A stretch of DNA of 11,178 nt from the NCBI GenBank assembly GCA_021803885.1, contig JAJZKY010000086.1, forward strand, positions 1-11,178. The letters are read 5' to 3'. Origin of the DNA: Planctomycetota bacterium. GTDB taxonomy: Bacteria; Planctomycetota; Phycisphaerae; WQYP01; JAJZKY01. Shown here one piece after another: positions 6,280 through 11,178 of the stretch. Position numbers and translations under genes: made by a program. How positions within the stretch are numbered: position 1 is the first letter of the stretch; every line of letters starts with the position of its first letter. The notes beneath the pieces are model-generated. The model was not told the origin of the DNA, did no database searches, and worked only from the letters and a program-made list of their open reading frames with translations.

Positions 6280-7091
6280 TGCCAGTGCGCAGAAAAGAAC
6301 TATTTGCATCCCGGACAAACGTGTGGCTTGCCGCGTGGATGGCTCCACTGCTATCCATTTTATTTGCAATAGCCGCTCCGGCCGCATCGGCGATCCCGGT
6401 TCATTGGAATCGCACGGTACAAAGTCGTGCGGCGGCAACCCCCATCGTGCCGGCAAAATCCGGGGCTCAAAACGCCGGCTACCTGAATCGCTATGGATGG
6501 TCTGCCTGCATCGGAAAATCAGATGCTCCCGGCGCACGCCAAAACCGCATCGCGACCGGCTTGGTTTTGGGTACGTATGTGCCCGGAGTTTCGTGCACTG
6601 CTTATCCGGCCCAATACGGCCAGCAGACTATCGTCAGCGTCCGCCCCGCCAACAGTCACTTTGGCCGCGACCCACCGGTACGATTGCAACCGAGCACAGT
6701 GTATGACGGCAGCACGCGGTACGACGGCACCAGTGGTTTTTCTCTTGCCGCAGAGAATATAACCATCGCCGAAGGTACGGCAAACGCTGCGCAATACGCC
6801 AAACTCAAGGACTTCTACCGGCAAGCGGCGAAATATGGTGCTGATAGCACTCGCCTACTTGAGAACGGACGTTATCGCTTTTACGGTGAGTTCAGGCCAT
6901 CCAGTACCCTCGGCGAGATGGCGGGGGCTCGTCTTGTTCGTGAATGGGATTCAGCAACAAACGCCACCCGAACTTGGATGGAGACGCTTGACCAGGCAGG
7001 CACCGTAAGGAGCGTGGCTCCCAAACCACCGATCTACGAACAAAACCACTTCATCTTTGACGCCAACGGTAAGTACGTGGAGAGACGCTGA
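6279..7091 (+). CDS. Toxin B: signal-peptide-like leader fused to a polymorphic-toxin C-terminal domain
   Basis: A 270-residue protein. Residues 1-37 form a Sec-like leader homologous to toxin A's (basic PVRRKE, hydrophobic AAWMAPLLSILFAIAAP, cleavage after AAS, then IPV and NRTVQSR). A middle region of about 120 residues, with several Tyr and Gly and no recognised domain, reaches LAAEN at 156-160. The last 114 residues are a tip domain like those I recall from Rhs-type toxins: ENGRYRFYGEF, GEMAGARLVREWDSATNATRTWMETLD and the terminal FIFDANGKYVERR. The activity is unknown to me. The immunity gene starts 2 bases after the stop, so the pair is co-translated. Long for a lone tip, it could be a self-contained exported effector. 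The leader is clear and the toxin label is inference from family resemblance and context. Confidence 0.75.
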   Translation: MPVRRKELFASRTNVWLAAWMAPLLSILFAIAAPAASAIPVHWNRTVQSRAAATPIVPAKSGAQNAGYLNRYGWSACIGKSDAPGARQNRIATGLVLGTYVPGVSCTAYPAQYGQQTIVSVRPANSHFGRDPPVRLQPSTVYDGSTRYDGTSGFSLAAENITIAEGTANAAQYAKLKDFYRQAAKYGADSTRLLENGRYRFYGEFRPSSTLGEMAGARLVREWDSATNATRTWMETLDQAGTVRSVAPKPPIYEQNHFIFDANGKYVERR

Positions 7092-7093
7092 TT

Positions 7094-7342
7094 ATGACTA
7101 CGATTCCTATTCGTCAAGATGTTGCCGATCAACTGCGGGCGCTAATTGCGGGAACAAAGACACGCGAGGAAGTCTCGGCATGGGCATCCAAGTACACGCT
7201 AGATGACGGCCTTGAGATTCCTGATAAGGTTGTGTCGCGTGCTTTGGAAACGCTTGTTATGGCGGATGCCGTCGCTGACATGAAGAGTTACCTTTACGGT
7301 GAAGTTGACTTTAAGAAATGGCTGGAGGAACTATCGTTGTAA
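7094..7342 (+). CDS. Putative immunity protein B
   Basis: An 82-residue acidic helical protein. The pattern TREEVSAWASKYTLDDGLEIPDKVVSRALETLVMAD followed by YLYGEVDFKKWLEEL matches small immunity proteins I recall beside Rhs/CDI toxin tips (a REEVS-WA-Y segment and a final DF-WL). It starts 2 bases after toxin B, with GGAGA about 10 bases upstream, and its 3' end overlaps the start of toxin C by 25 bases in another frame. It presumably binds and blocks toxin B in the cytoplasm. No catalytic motif is expected or seen. Confidence 0.78.
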   Translation: MTTIPIRQDVADQLRALIAGTKTREEVSAWASKYTLDDGLEIPDKVVSRALETLVMADAVADMKSYLYGEVDFKKWLEELSL

Positions 7343-7809
7343 AACGAGTTTTACTCGCAATCCTGATGGTCCCTTGGCTCGTTCCAACGACTTCGGGGCG
7401 GTGCGTATCTACCGACCACTCCCCTTTTGCCGCAGAGAATACAGGGTTAGCCACAAATGCGAACGAGGCCGTTTTTTGGTCAGGCATCCGAAATGGAGAG
7501 GGCACAGCCGCGCAGTGGGCCGGCGAAAATTCCGGTGCCACGTTGGAATCAACCGTAGCTGCACGGGGAATTAGCCTGCCCACTTGGGATCCGGCGGACC
7601 CGGCGTCGGTCGCAGCATGGCGCCAGGCGTCCCAAGAATTTGCCGCAGGGGCTAGTGGCAGTGTAAGGGTGTTGCAAGGCAATGCCGTTAGGTTGAATTC
7701 TATTTGGGCGGAAGTTGAGTACCCTGCTCTGCGGGCAAACCCTAACGTTAACTCAATCACCAGCATTAACCCCGAAACCGGGCAGGAGGTGCTGTTATGG
7801 TCGCGGTAA
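7318..7809 (+). CDS. Toxin C: short leader plus polymorphic-toxin C-terminal domain
   Basis: A 163-residue product with a short hydrophobic N-terminus (VVKRVLLAILMVPWLVP), possibly a signal peptide but not visibly homologous to the A and B leaders. PFAAENTG (36-43) marks the junction. The 126-residue tip has VFWSGIRNGEGTAAQWAGEN, TLEST, the segment LPTWDPADPASVAAWRQASQEFA, SGSVRVLQG and WAEVEYPALRANPNVNSIT. This layout matches a tip I recall from Rhs-type toxins (FWSGRTNG, GGTTLE, LPAWD, W-VELPALKANPNV). The start is uncertain: ATG 7318 lies within the end of immunity gene B, while a strong GGAGGA at 7323-7328 has no in-frame start at the right spacing, so the N-terminus may be a recombination product. 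The 3' end overlaps immunity gene C by 13 bases. Confidence 0.72.
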   Translation: MAGGTIVVKRVLLAILMVPWLVPTTSGRCVSTDHSPFAAENTGLATNANEAVFWSGIRNGEGTAAQWAGENSGATLESTVAARGISLPTWDPADPASVAAWRQASQEFAAGASGSVRVLQGNAVRLNSIWAEVEYPALRANPNVNSITSINPETGQEVLLWSR

Positions 7810-8114
7810 CTCAGTGGAGTTCTCCAGTGTTTGTCGAAGCGGTCCTCGTATGGACCGCTTATGGTCAAGACCGAATGCCCAGACGTGATGACGCGGCAGT
7901 GGTTTCTCGCTTTGGCGCTGAAATTGCCGCAGAGTTGCTACCGGCAATTAAGTCCTTGATGGATGAATTTTATTTGTCTGATGCGAAATATACCGCCTCT
8001 GACCTTGTAGAGATGGGTAAAATAGCAACGGAGGAATTTAGAGCAAAACATCCTGAGATTACGGAGGAAGTGCTAAAGGCTTTGGCATGGTGCTATACCT
8101 TCGACTTTAGGTAA
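7797..8114 (+). CDS. Putative immunity protein C
   Basis: A 105-residue protein with an excellent ribosome site, AGGAGG at 7784-7789, 7 bases before ATG 7797. It overlaps the toxin C stop, so translation is coupled. The C-terminal half, MDEFYLSDAKYTASDLVEMG then FRAKHPEITEEVLKALAWCYTFDFR, resembles small immunity proteins seen beside Rhs-type tips. The stop codon (8112-8114) is followed with no gap by the junction motif of toxin D in the same frame. Readthrough would fuse immunity C to toxin D; I consider the arrangement a recombination scar instead. Function is inferred from position and family resemblance. Confidence 0.76.
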   Translation: MVAVTQWSSPVFVEAVLVWTAYGQDRMPRRDDAAVVSRFGAEIAAELLPAIKSLMDEFYLSDAKYTASDLVEMGKIATEEFRAKHPEITEEVLKALAWCYTFDFR

Positions 8115-8444
8115 GCCGCAGAGAGTACAGCGGCCGGGGCTAATAGCGCAATTCAAGGCGAGAACTTGGCTCGTCAACTAACGAGCGAGGAGCAATTGGG
8201 CCAAGCTCTGGCTGGCGAAGGTCAGCCGATCGCGGGTGCAGGCACGGGCACTCCGTTGCGCGACGCGCAGCGGTTGGCGGACCAGTACGGTGGGAATCCC
8301 GGGGATTGGGCGAAGATGGGAGGCGAGAGCAGTGACGCTCACGGGGTGCAGACGCCGGGCGGAAACAACTTCGAGACGCACTGGTACCAGAACGCCAGAA
8401 CCGGACAAGTTGTAGAGATAAAGACGAAAATTACGGGCCACTGA
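8115..8444 (+). pseudogene. Toxin D: displaced polymorphic-toxin C-terminal domain without start or leader
   Basis: The open frame begins at GCCGCAGAG (AAES), immediately after the immunity C stop, and runs 109 codons. There is no ATG, leader or ribosome site at its front; a TTG at 8166 is the first candidate start and lies 17 codons in. The end is a recognisable tip: LRDAQRLADQYGGNPGDWAKMG, then NNFETHWYQNARTGQVVEIKTKITGH, a pattern I recall at the C-termini of Rhs-type toxins (YGG-P-DW-KM, FETHWYEN, VE-KTK). It looks like the tip of a former fusion cut off when pair C was inserted at the shared junction, and its own immunity gene still follows. It is probably silent, unless expressed from TTG 8166 or by readthrough, and could be restored by deletion of pair C. 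Confidence 0.72.
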
Positions 8445-8459
8445 GCGGAGACTCACGAA

Positions 8460-8900
8460 ATGCAACTTAAGGAGGCGATATTGGTTTACGCTCTGGGGGG
8501 GCTATTTTCGGACGCCCTGCCGACGGTTGGCTTAGATGCCCTCGAAGCTGGCTATGACTCGCCATCCCTGCGGCAGCTCGCCGGCTGCGGAAGGGCCGAC
8601 CCACCACAAATGGTCCGGAATCTGTTTGAGAGATCGGTCAGCGAACTGGGCTTGGTAATTCCCACGCCACCGGAGGCTGGCTTGGCTACGGCCAAGATCA
8701 TCGCGCAGGAGGTGCTCGCTGGACGCTGCGAGCCGTACGATGGAGCACGCCGGATTTGGGGATTACGGTCTCGCTTTCCAGAACTCAAGCAGCTAACGGT
8801 CTTCGTTGGCCTCGCCAGTGAATATGAAGATGACGAGGTCCACCGCGACGAGTATGTTCGTGGCATAATGGAAGAATGCAGGCGGCTGAGCGCAAGATAA
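8460..8900 (+). CDS. Putative immunity protein D
   Basis: A 146-residue soluble protein starting 15 bases after toxin D, with GGAG at about 8448 as a modest ribosome site. Visible features are DALEAGYDSPSLRQLAG, the segment PPQMVRNLFERSVSELGLVIPTP, and an acidic C-terminal region EYEDDEVHRDEYVRGIMEECRRL. The YDSPSLR-LAG segment recurs in proteins I recall near polymorphic toxins and in other small cytoplasmic proteins. It is an intact frame although its toxin lacks a start, which fits retention of immunity after toxin displacement. It ends the plus-strand block. The pairing with toxin D is inferred from order only. Confidence 0.7.
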   Translation: MQLKEAILVYALGGLFSDALPTVGLDALEAGYDSPSLRQLAGCGRADPPQMVRNLFERSVSELGLVIPTPPEAGLATAKIIAQEVLAGRCEPYDGARRIWGLRSRFPELKQLTVFVGLASEYEDDEVHRDEYVRGIMEECRRLSAR

Positions 8901-8977
8901 AGGAGCAGAACCTGGAATTTTGTATGCGCTGGCTTATCCTACATTTACGGGAAACCCGTTTGCTTATCGGGATTCTT

Positions 8978-9173
8978 GCGGGTTCCGCTCCCTCGCCGCG
9001 GGGGCGACTTGCCCCGCTCTCCCCCTGATGGGGTGTCGGCGGGTGCATTCCGCGTGCCGAAAGCCCGTCCTTTCCGGCGGCCCAACAACGCATACGCGAA
9101 TAAAAGGTCGGTCCTGAGAATACAAAAAGCCTTGATTTCAGCGGCTTGAGACAGTTAAAGATAAGTAGCCAAG
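8978..9173. repeat. Dispersed repeat R2
   Basis: Direct, diverged copy of R1 (4911-5116), starting at the same GCGGGTTCCGCTCCCTCGCC block and ending at the same GTAGCCAAG. It follows immunity gene D as R1 follows immunity gene A. R1 and R2 bracket about 4.07 kb holding the leader remnant, higBA and the B, C and D pairs, so recombination between them could delete or duplicate that block. Confidence 0.8.
9124..9147 (-). terminator. Weak intrinsic terminator for the minus-strand operon
   Basis: Read on the minus strand, AAGCC (9147-9143) and GGCTT (9131-9127) form a 5-bp stem with an 11-base loop, ending in a run of five T (9128-9124). It lies 150 bases after the DUF4926 stop. The stem is short, but the R1 copy preserves both arms and the T run while its loop varies by two bases. 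Confidence 0.35.
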
Positions 9174-9180
9174 TGAAGGC

Positions 9181-9232
9181 GGTGGGACCGTCCGCGGGCC
9201 GCTACCGCGGCCTTCGCGGCCGGGTCCCCACC
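9181..9232. other. Long GC-rich stem-loop
   Basis: Nested complementary arms: GGTGGGACC (9181-9189) with GGTCCCCACC (9223-9232, one bulged C), CCGCG (9192-9196) with CGCGG (9215-9219), and GGCCGC (9197-9202) with GCGGCC (9207-9212) around a TACC loop. About 20 pairs over 52 bases. No T run follows on either strand, so it is not a standard intrinsic terminator. It may block convergent transcripts or be a replication or recombination hairpin. Confidence 0.5.
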
Positions 9233-9299
9233 GGGCCTTGCGCTTGGAGGTAAAAGCGACAACAATCCGCCCGACCCCATCGGCGTGTAGACTCAATGT

Positions 9300-9539
9300 T
9301 CACGCGACCTGCAGAGACTGGTAATGGAGAGTCAGCAGTTGACGTTCCGGGATGGCCAGTTGGGCGTAGGTTTTGCCCTGATCGTCTGTGAATTCGACTT
9401 CAAATACACCGGGGGCCAGGACTTCAACGACCGTTCCCACCTGGCCGCGCAGGAGGCCCTTGTCGGGCCGATCAGCGGTCAAGGCGACGACATCAAGCAG
9501 ATGAATGGCGGATGTTGGACTGCGGCGGGCATGGGTCAT
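9300..9539 (-). CDS. DUF4926 domain protein
   Basis: A 79-residue protein. The core HLLDVVALTADRPDKGLLRGQVGTVVEVLAPGVFEVEFTDDQGKTYAQLAI matches the DUF4926 family: small, probably SH3-like beta proteins of unknown function. ATG at 9539-9537 is chosen because AGGAG (9550-9546) lies 6 bases upstream; a longer frame to 9605 would begin inside the neighbour without such a site. The start overlaps the stop of the DUF6883 gene as ATGA, so translation is coupled. As I recall, DUF4926 genes commonly sit beside DUF6883 genes, and the toxin-then-antidote-like order suggests this may be the neutralising partner; that role is inference. Confidence 0.82.
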   Translation of the reverse strand: MTHARRSPTSAIHLLDVVALTADRPDKGLLRGQVGTVVEVLAPGVFEVEFTDDQGKTYAQLAIPERQLLTLHYQSLQVA

Positions 9540-9883
9540 GGTCGACTCCTCAACACGTAACAACTGGTTAATTTTAGCACATCTTCTCCGGTTCGAACGA
9601 TCCATGCGGAGCGGATCATCGCGGCACCGGCCACCGTGATCAGCGGAAAATCCAGCACATAGCGTTGGCCGTATTGATCGGCATCCACCGGCTGCAAATC
9701 TTTCTGCCGGTTATGGGCGGCATCCAGCAGAGCCTGGCGAAGCCACGGGGCGTCGCGGTCCGTCAATCCCAGCCGGGAGCGAAACATCCGGGCCTTGTGG
9801 CGTCCGCGGGGATGCACTTCGCTGAGGCAATAGTCACGCAGCTTGACGATATCCACCACGATACTGCTGAAATGCTGCGTCAC
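9536..9883 (-). CDS. DUF6883 domain protein
   Basis: A 115-residue protein. KLRDYCLSEVHPRGRHKARMF, LGLTDRDAPWLRQALLDAA and the C-terminal DFPLITVAGAAMIRSAWIVRTGEDVLKLTSCYV match DUF6883, a family of unknown biochemistry found alone and, as I recall, as a C-terminal domain of larger proteins. The start is GTG at 9883-9881, with GAAAAGGG (9900-9893) 9 bases upstream. The gene is 47 bases downstream of the XRE gene and overlaps the DUF4926 start by 4 bases, forming a three-gene operon. On an element otherwise filled with toxin/antidote pairs, a toxin-like role with DUF4926 as antidote is plausible but unproven. Confidence 0.8.
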   Translation of the reverse strand: MTQHFSSIVVDIVKLRDYCLSEVHPRGRHKARMFRSRLGLTDRDAPWLRQALLDAAHNRQKDLQPVDADQYGQRYVLDFPLITVAGAAMIRSAWIVRTGEDVLKLTSCYVLRSRP

Positions 9884-9930
9884 CCGGCCCGGCCCTTTTC
9901 GTATAGCTGCCCGTATTCACGCCGTCCCGT

Positions 9931-10335
9931 CTATGATGCCTGATTATACTGATCGACAAAGGGCTGCAGGAGGGCGAATATCTTTTCCTGCTGGCGTCGT
10001 GGCAGTTTGGAAACCTCTTCGAAAAACAACCTAGCTTTTCCCGTCGGTCCTTCGCGTCGACTGACGGCGGCGGGGTTGCCCACCAGTACGTCGATACTGG
10101 TATTGAGCACCTCGGCCAGCCTGAGTATCTGTTCGGGCCGCAGTGCCACGGGTTCACGTTCCCAGTAGGCCACAACGGGCTGAGTAACGCCGAGCTTCTC
10201 GGCGACCTGGGCCTGTGTGAGTCCGGCCTTCTCGCGTGCGTCAGCCATGCGCTGACCGAAGGGTGTACGGGGCTGTTTAGCTGGTCTTCCGGCTATCGTC
10301 ATACCAGGATGATAGCCGCTGATTATCTGGTTCAT
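9931..10335 (-). CDS. XRE-family transcriptional regulator (putative element repressor)
   Basis: A 134-residue protein. The helix-turn-helix spans about residues 27-85: FGQRMADAREKAGLTQAQVAEKLGVTQPVVAYWERE, then PEQILRLAEVLNTSIDVLVG, a textbook XRE/Cro-CI fold. The C-terminal part (GPTGKARLFFEEVSKLPRRQQEKIFALLQPFV) is a helical extension common in such regulators and probably dimerises. ATG 10335-10333 is preferred, with AAGG a little far upstream; an internal ATG at 10302 has no ribosome site. It is divergent from the primase, and the intervening 154 bp contain a perfect 17-bp palindrome, its likely operator, so it probably represses itself and the primase-integrase unit. It heads an operon with DUF6883 and DUF4926. 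No protease motif is seen. Confidence 0.88.
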   Translation of the reverse strand: MNQIISGYHPGMTIAGRPAKQPRTPFGQRMADAREKAGLTQAQVAEKLGVTQPVVAYWEREPVALRPEQILRLAEVLNTSIDVLVGNPAAVSRREGPTGKARLFFEEVSKLPRRQQEKIFALLQPFVDQYNQAS

Positions 10336-10354
10336 ACATAATGCCTTGCATTGT

Positions 10355-10371
10355 TATAGACAATGTCTATA
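10355..10371. promoter_or_regulatory. Perfect 17-bp palindromic operator
   Basis: TATAGACAATGTCTATA is a perfect inverted repeat of 8-bp arms around a central A. It lies 19 bases upstream of the XRE start and between the two divergent genes. Size and symmetry fit a dimeric XRE repressor site. Confidence 0.75.
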
Positions 10372-10376
10372 TTATA
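10371..10376 (-). promoter_or_regulatory. -10 box for the XRE operon
   Basis: On the minus strand 10376-10371 reads TATAAT, a consensus -10 that touches the edge of the palindrome, so bound repressor would block it. No good -35 at 16-18 bp is visible (TTGCTG occurs 20 bp upstream). On the plus strand the overlapping TATTAT (10370-10375), with TTGCAT at 10346-10351, and a consensus TTGACA at 10407-10412 are weaker candidates for primase promoter parts. Confidence 0.45.
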
Positions 10377-10489
10377 TGGGCAGCGAAAATTTTTGCCAGC
10401 AAGCGCTTGACAGCGATTTTAAAGGGTTTTGAGCAAGGGTGATTCAGAAAGCCCAATAACCACGCGGTTTTTCATGCAAGGAGCACAAC

Positions 10490-11178
10490 ATGGCCCGCAT
10501 TCCGGAAGAGGAACTCCAGCGGATCAAGAGCCAGGTGAAGGTGGAGGACCTGTGCCGGGACTACGGGATCGAATTGAAGGTCATGGGGCCGGACAACCTG
10601 ATGGGGCTGTGCCCGTTCCATGATGATCACGATCCGAGCTTCGGGATCACGCCGTCAAAGAACCTGTGGAACTGTCTGGCGGGCTGCGGGGGTGGGGATG
10701 TGATTCAACTGGTGATGAAATATGAAGCTAAAAGCTTCCGGCACGCGGTGGAGACCCTGCGGCAACGCCTGGGACTGGCCCCGCCGGCGGCACCGGTGAT
10801 GACAACACGCCGGGGCACAGCGCATGCGGTGTTGGCGGAACCCACCGGGGATATGGCGGATCACATGCTGCTGAAGCACGTGGCGGATTTTTACCATCAG
10901 AGCTTCTGCAATGATCCGAAGGCCATGAAGTATCTGCAGCGGCGGAAGTGTTTGAATGCCGAGGCGGTCAAAGTGTTCCATATCGGCTATGCCAACCGGA
11001 CGCTGGGGTATCGGGTTCCGGCGACCACGGCGGCGGGCCGGCGGCTCAAGGGGCAGTTGCAGCAACTGGGGATATTGCGGGCCAGCGGTCATGAGCATCT
11101 CAACGGGTGCGTGGTGATACCGATTCTCGATGCACATGGCAACATCACACAGATGTACGGGCGGAAGATTACGGCGAA
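10490..11178 (+). CDS. DNA primase-helicase, 5' part (CHC2 zinc finger)
   Basis: The start of the replication protein that continues at base 3. ATG 10490 has AAGGAG (10478-10483) 6 bases upstream. Residues 41-66 form the CHC2-type zinc ribbon: CPFH at 41-44, SFGI, then Cys62 and Cys66 in NCLAGCGGGD. The CxxxC spacing differs from the CxxC of DnaG but occurs in mobile-element primases. GGGDVIQLVMKYEAKSF follows as in DnaG-type enzymes. Residues about 120-190 are helical and lead into the TOPRIM half. The frame is open to the window edge because the contig is cut here. With the left-hand part it makes one 1015-residue protein. Lying just across the operator from the XRE gene, it is probably under its control. 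Confidence 0.9.
   Translation, partial: MARIPEEELQRIKSQVKVEDLCRDYGIELKVMGPDNLMGLCPFHDDHDPSFGITPSKNLWNCLAGCGGGDVIQLVMKYEAKSFRHAVETLRQRLGLAPPAAPVMTTRRGTAHAVLAEPTGDMADHMLLKHVADFYHQSFCNDPKAMKYLQRRKCLNAEAVKVFHIGYANRTLGYRVPATTAAGRRLKGQLQQLGILRASGHEHLNGCVVIPILDAHGNITQMYGRKITA
11053..11178. repeat. Terminal direct repeat, right copy (circular contig overlap)
   Basis: Same as 8-133 at an offset of 11,045; see the left copy. The repeat lies inside the primase gene between the zinc finger and the TOPRIM core and has no features of an integrase or transposase target. This supports an assembly overlap of a circle over a biological repeat. Confidence 0.9.

Larger units (their letters stand above)
8901..9299. 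other. Intergenic region between convergent operons
   Basis: No gene is seen. The stretch contains repeat R2 (8978-9173) with its weak minus-strand terminator hairpin and a long GC-rich stem-loop (9181-9232). The plus-strand toxin block enters from the left and the minus-strand XRE/DUF6883/DUF4926 operon enters from the right. Confidence 0.65.

Noticed and set aside
7311..7868. 185-codon minus-strand frame opposite toxin C
   Set aside because: The plus strand carries the recognisable tip domain and coupled ribosome sites; the minus frame has no family features.
7921..7943. Fifth GCCGCAGAG junction motif inside immunity gene C
   Set aside because: It encodes IAAEL within an otherwise continuous immunity protein, lacks the AAT/AGT continuation and has no tip after it; probably chance.
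10407..10435. Consensus TTGACA at 10407-10412 as the main primase promoter
   Set aside because: No -10-like hexamer occurs 16-18 bp downstream, so it is only mentioned as a possible part.

Overview
This window is most likely one complete circular mobile element of about 11,045 bp, read slightly past its own start. Bases 8-133 recur, identically as far as I can align them by eye, at 11053-11178. The primase frame that opens at 10490 and runs off the right edge continues in phase in the frame that enters at the left edge. DNA is GC-rich. The DUF4926/DUF6883 pair, the integrase-primase pair and the cargo fit a bacterium of the Planctomycetes-like environmental type, but this taxonomic guess is weak. 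No rRNA, tRNA, CRISPR or structural phage genes were seen.

Backbone: (i) a 1015-residue CHC2 zinc finger/TOPRIM primase fused to a P-loop ATPase and a winged-helix tail (10490 through the junction to 2492, +); (ii) a 163-bp spacer with a tandem 20-bp repeat and an AT-rich tract, which is a candidate origin or attachment site; (iii) a tyrosine recombinase (2656-3756, +); (iv) an XRE regulator (9931-10335, -) transcribed away from the primase across a perfect 17-bp palindrome. Integrase, repressor and primase-helicase together resemble the core of an integrative plasmid or phage satellite.

Cargo (3789-9883): almost everything else is a toxin/antidote pair. Four short genes (A at 3789, B at 6279, C at 7318, D at 8115) carry C-terminal toxin-type domains of the kind normally found at the tips of Rhs/CDI polymorphic toxins. 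Each is followed directly by a small immunity-type gene (4360, 7094, 7797, 8460). A, B and C carry a short N-terminal hydrophobic export-like leader instead of an Rhs or CdiA core. Each toxin domain begins at the same coding motif, (A/S)AE(N/S), written in near-identical DNA (CCGCAGAGA(A/G)T). Toxin D has no start or leader: its motif directly follows the stop codon of immunity gene C, as expected if the C pair was inserted at that motif. A truncated extra leader (5286-5396) and a HigB/HigA-type toxin-antitoxin operon (5528-6215) lie between A and B. A sixth candidate pair, DUF6883/DUF4926, sits on the minus strand downstream of the XRE gene. Two diverged 200-bp repeats (4911-5116 and 8978-9173) bracket the HigBA-B-C-D block.

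Overall reading: an integrase/primase circular element that carries, and may exchange, signal-peptide-tagged polymorphic toxin tips with their immunity genes plus addiction modules. Family resemblance of the toxin and immunity domains is from memory of similar proteins; their biochemical activities are unknown.
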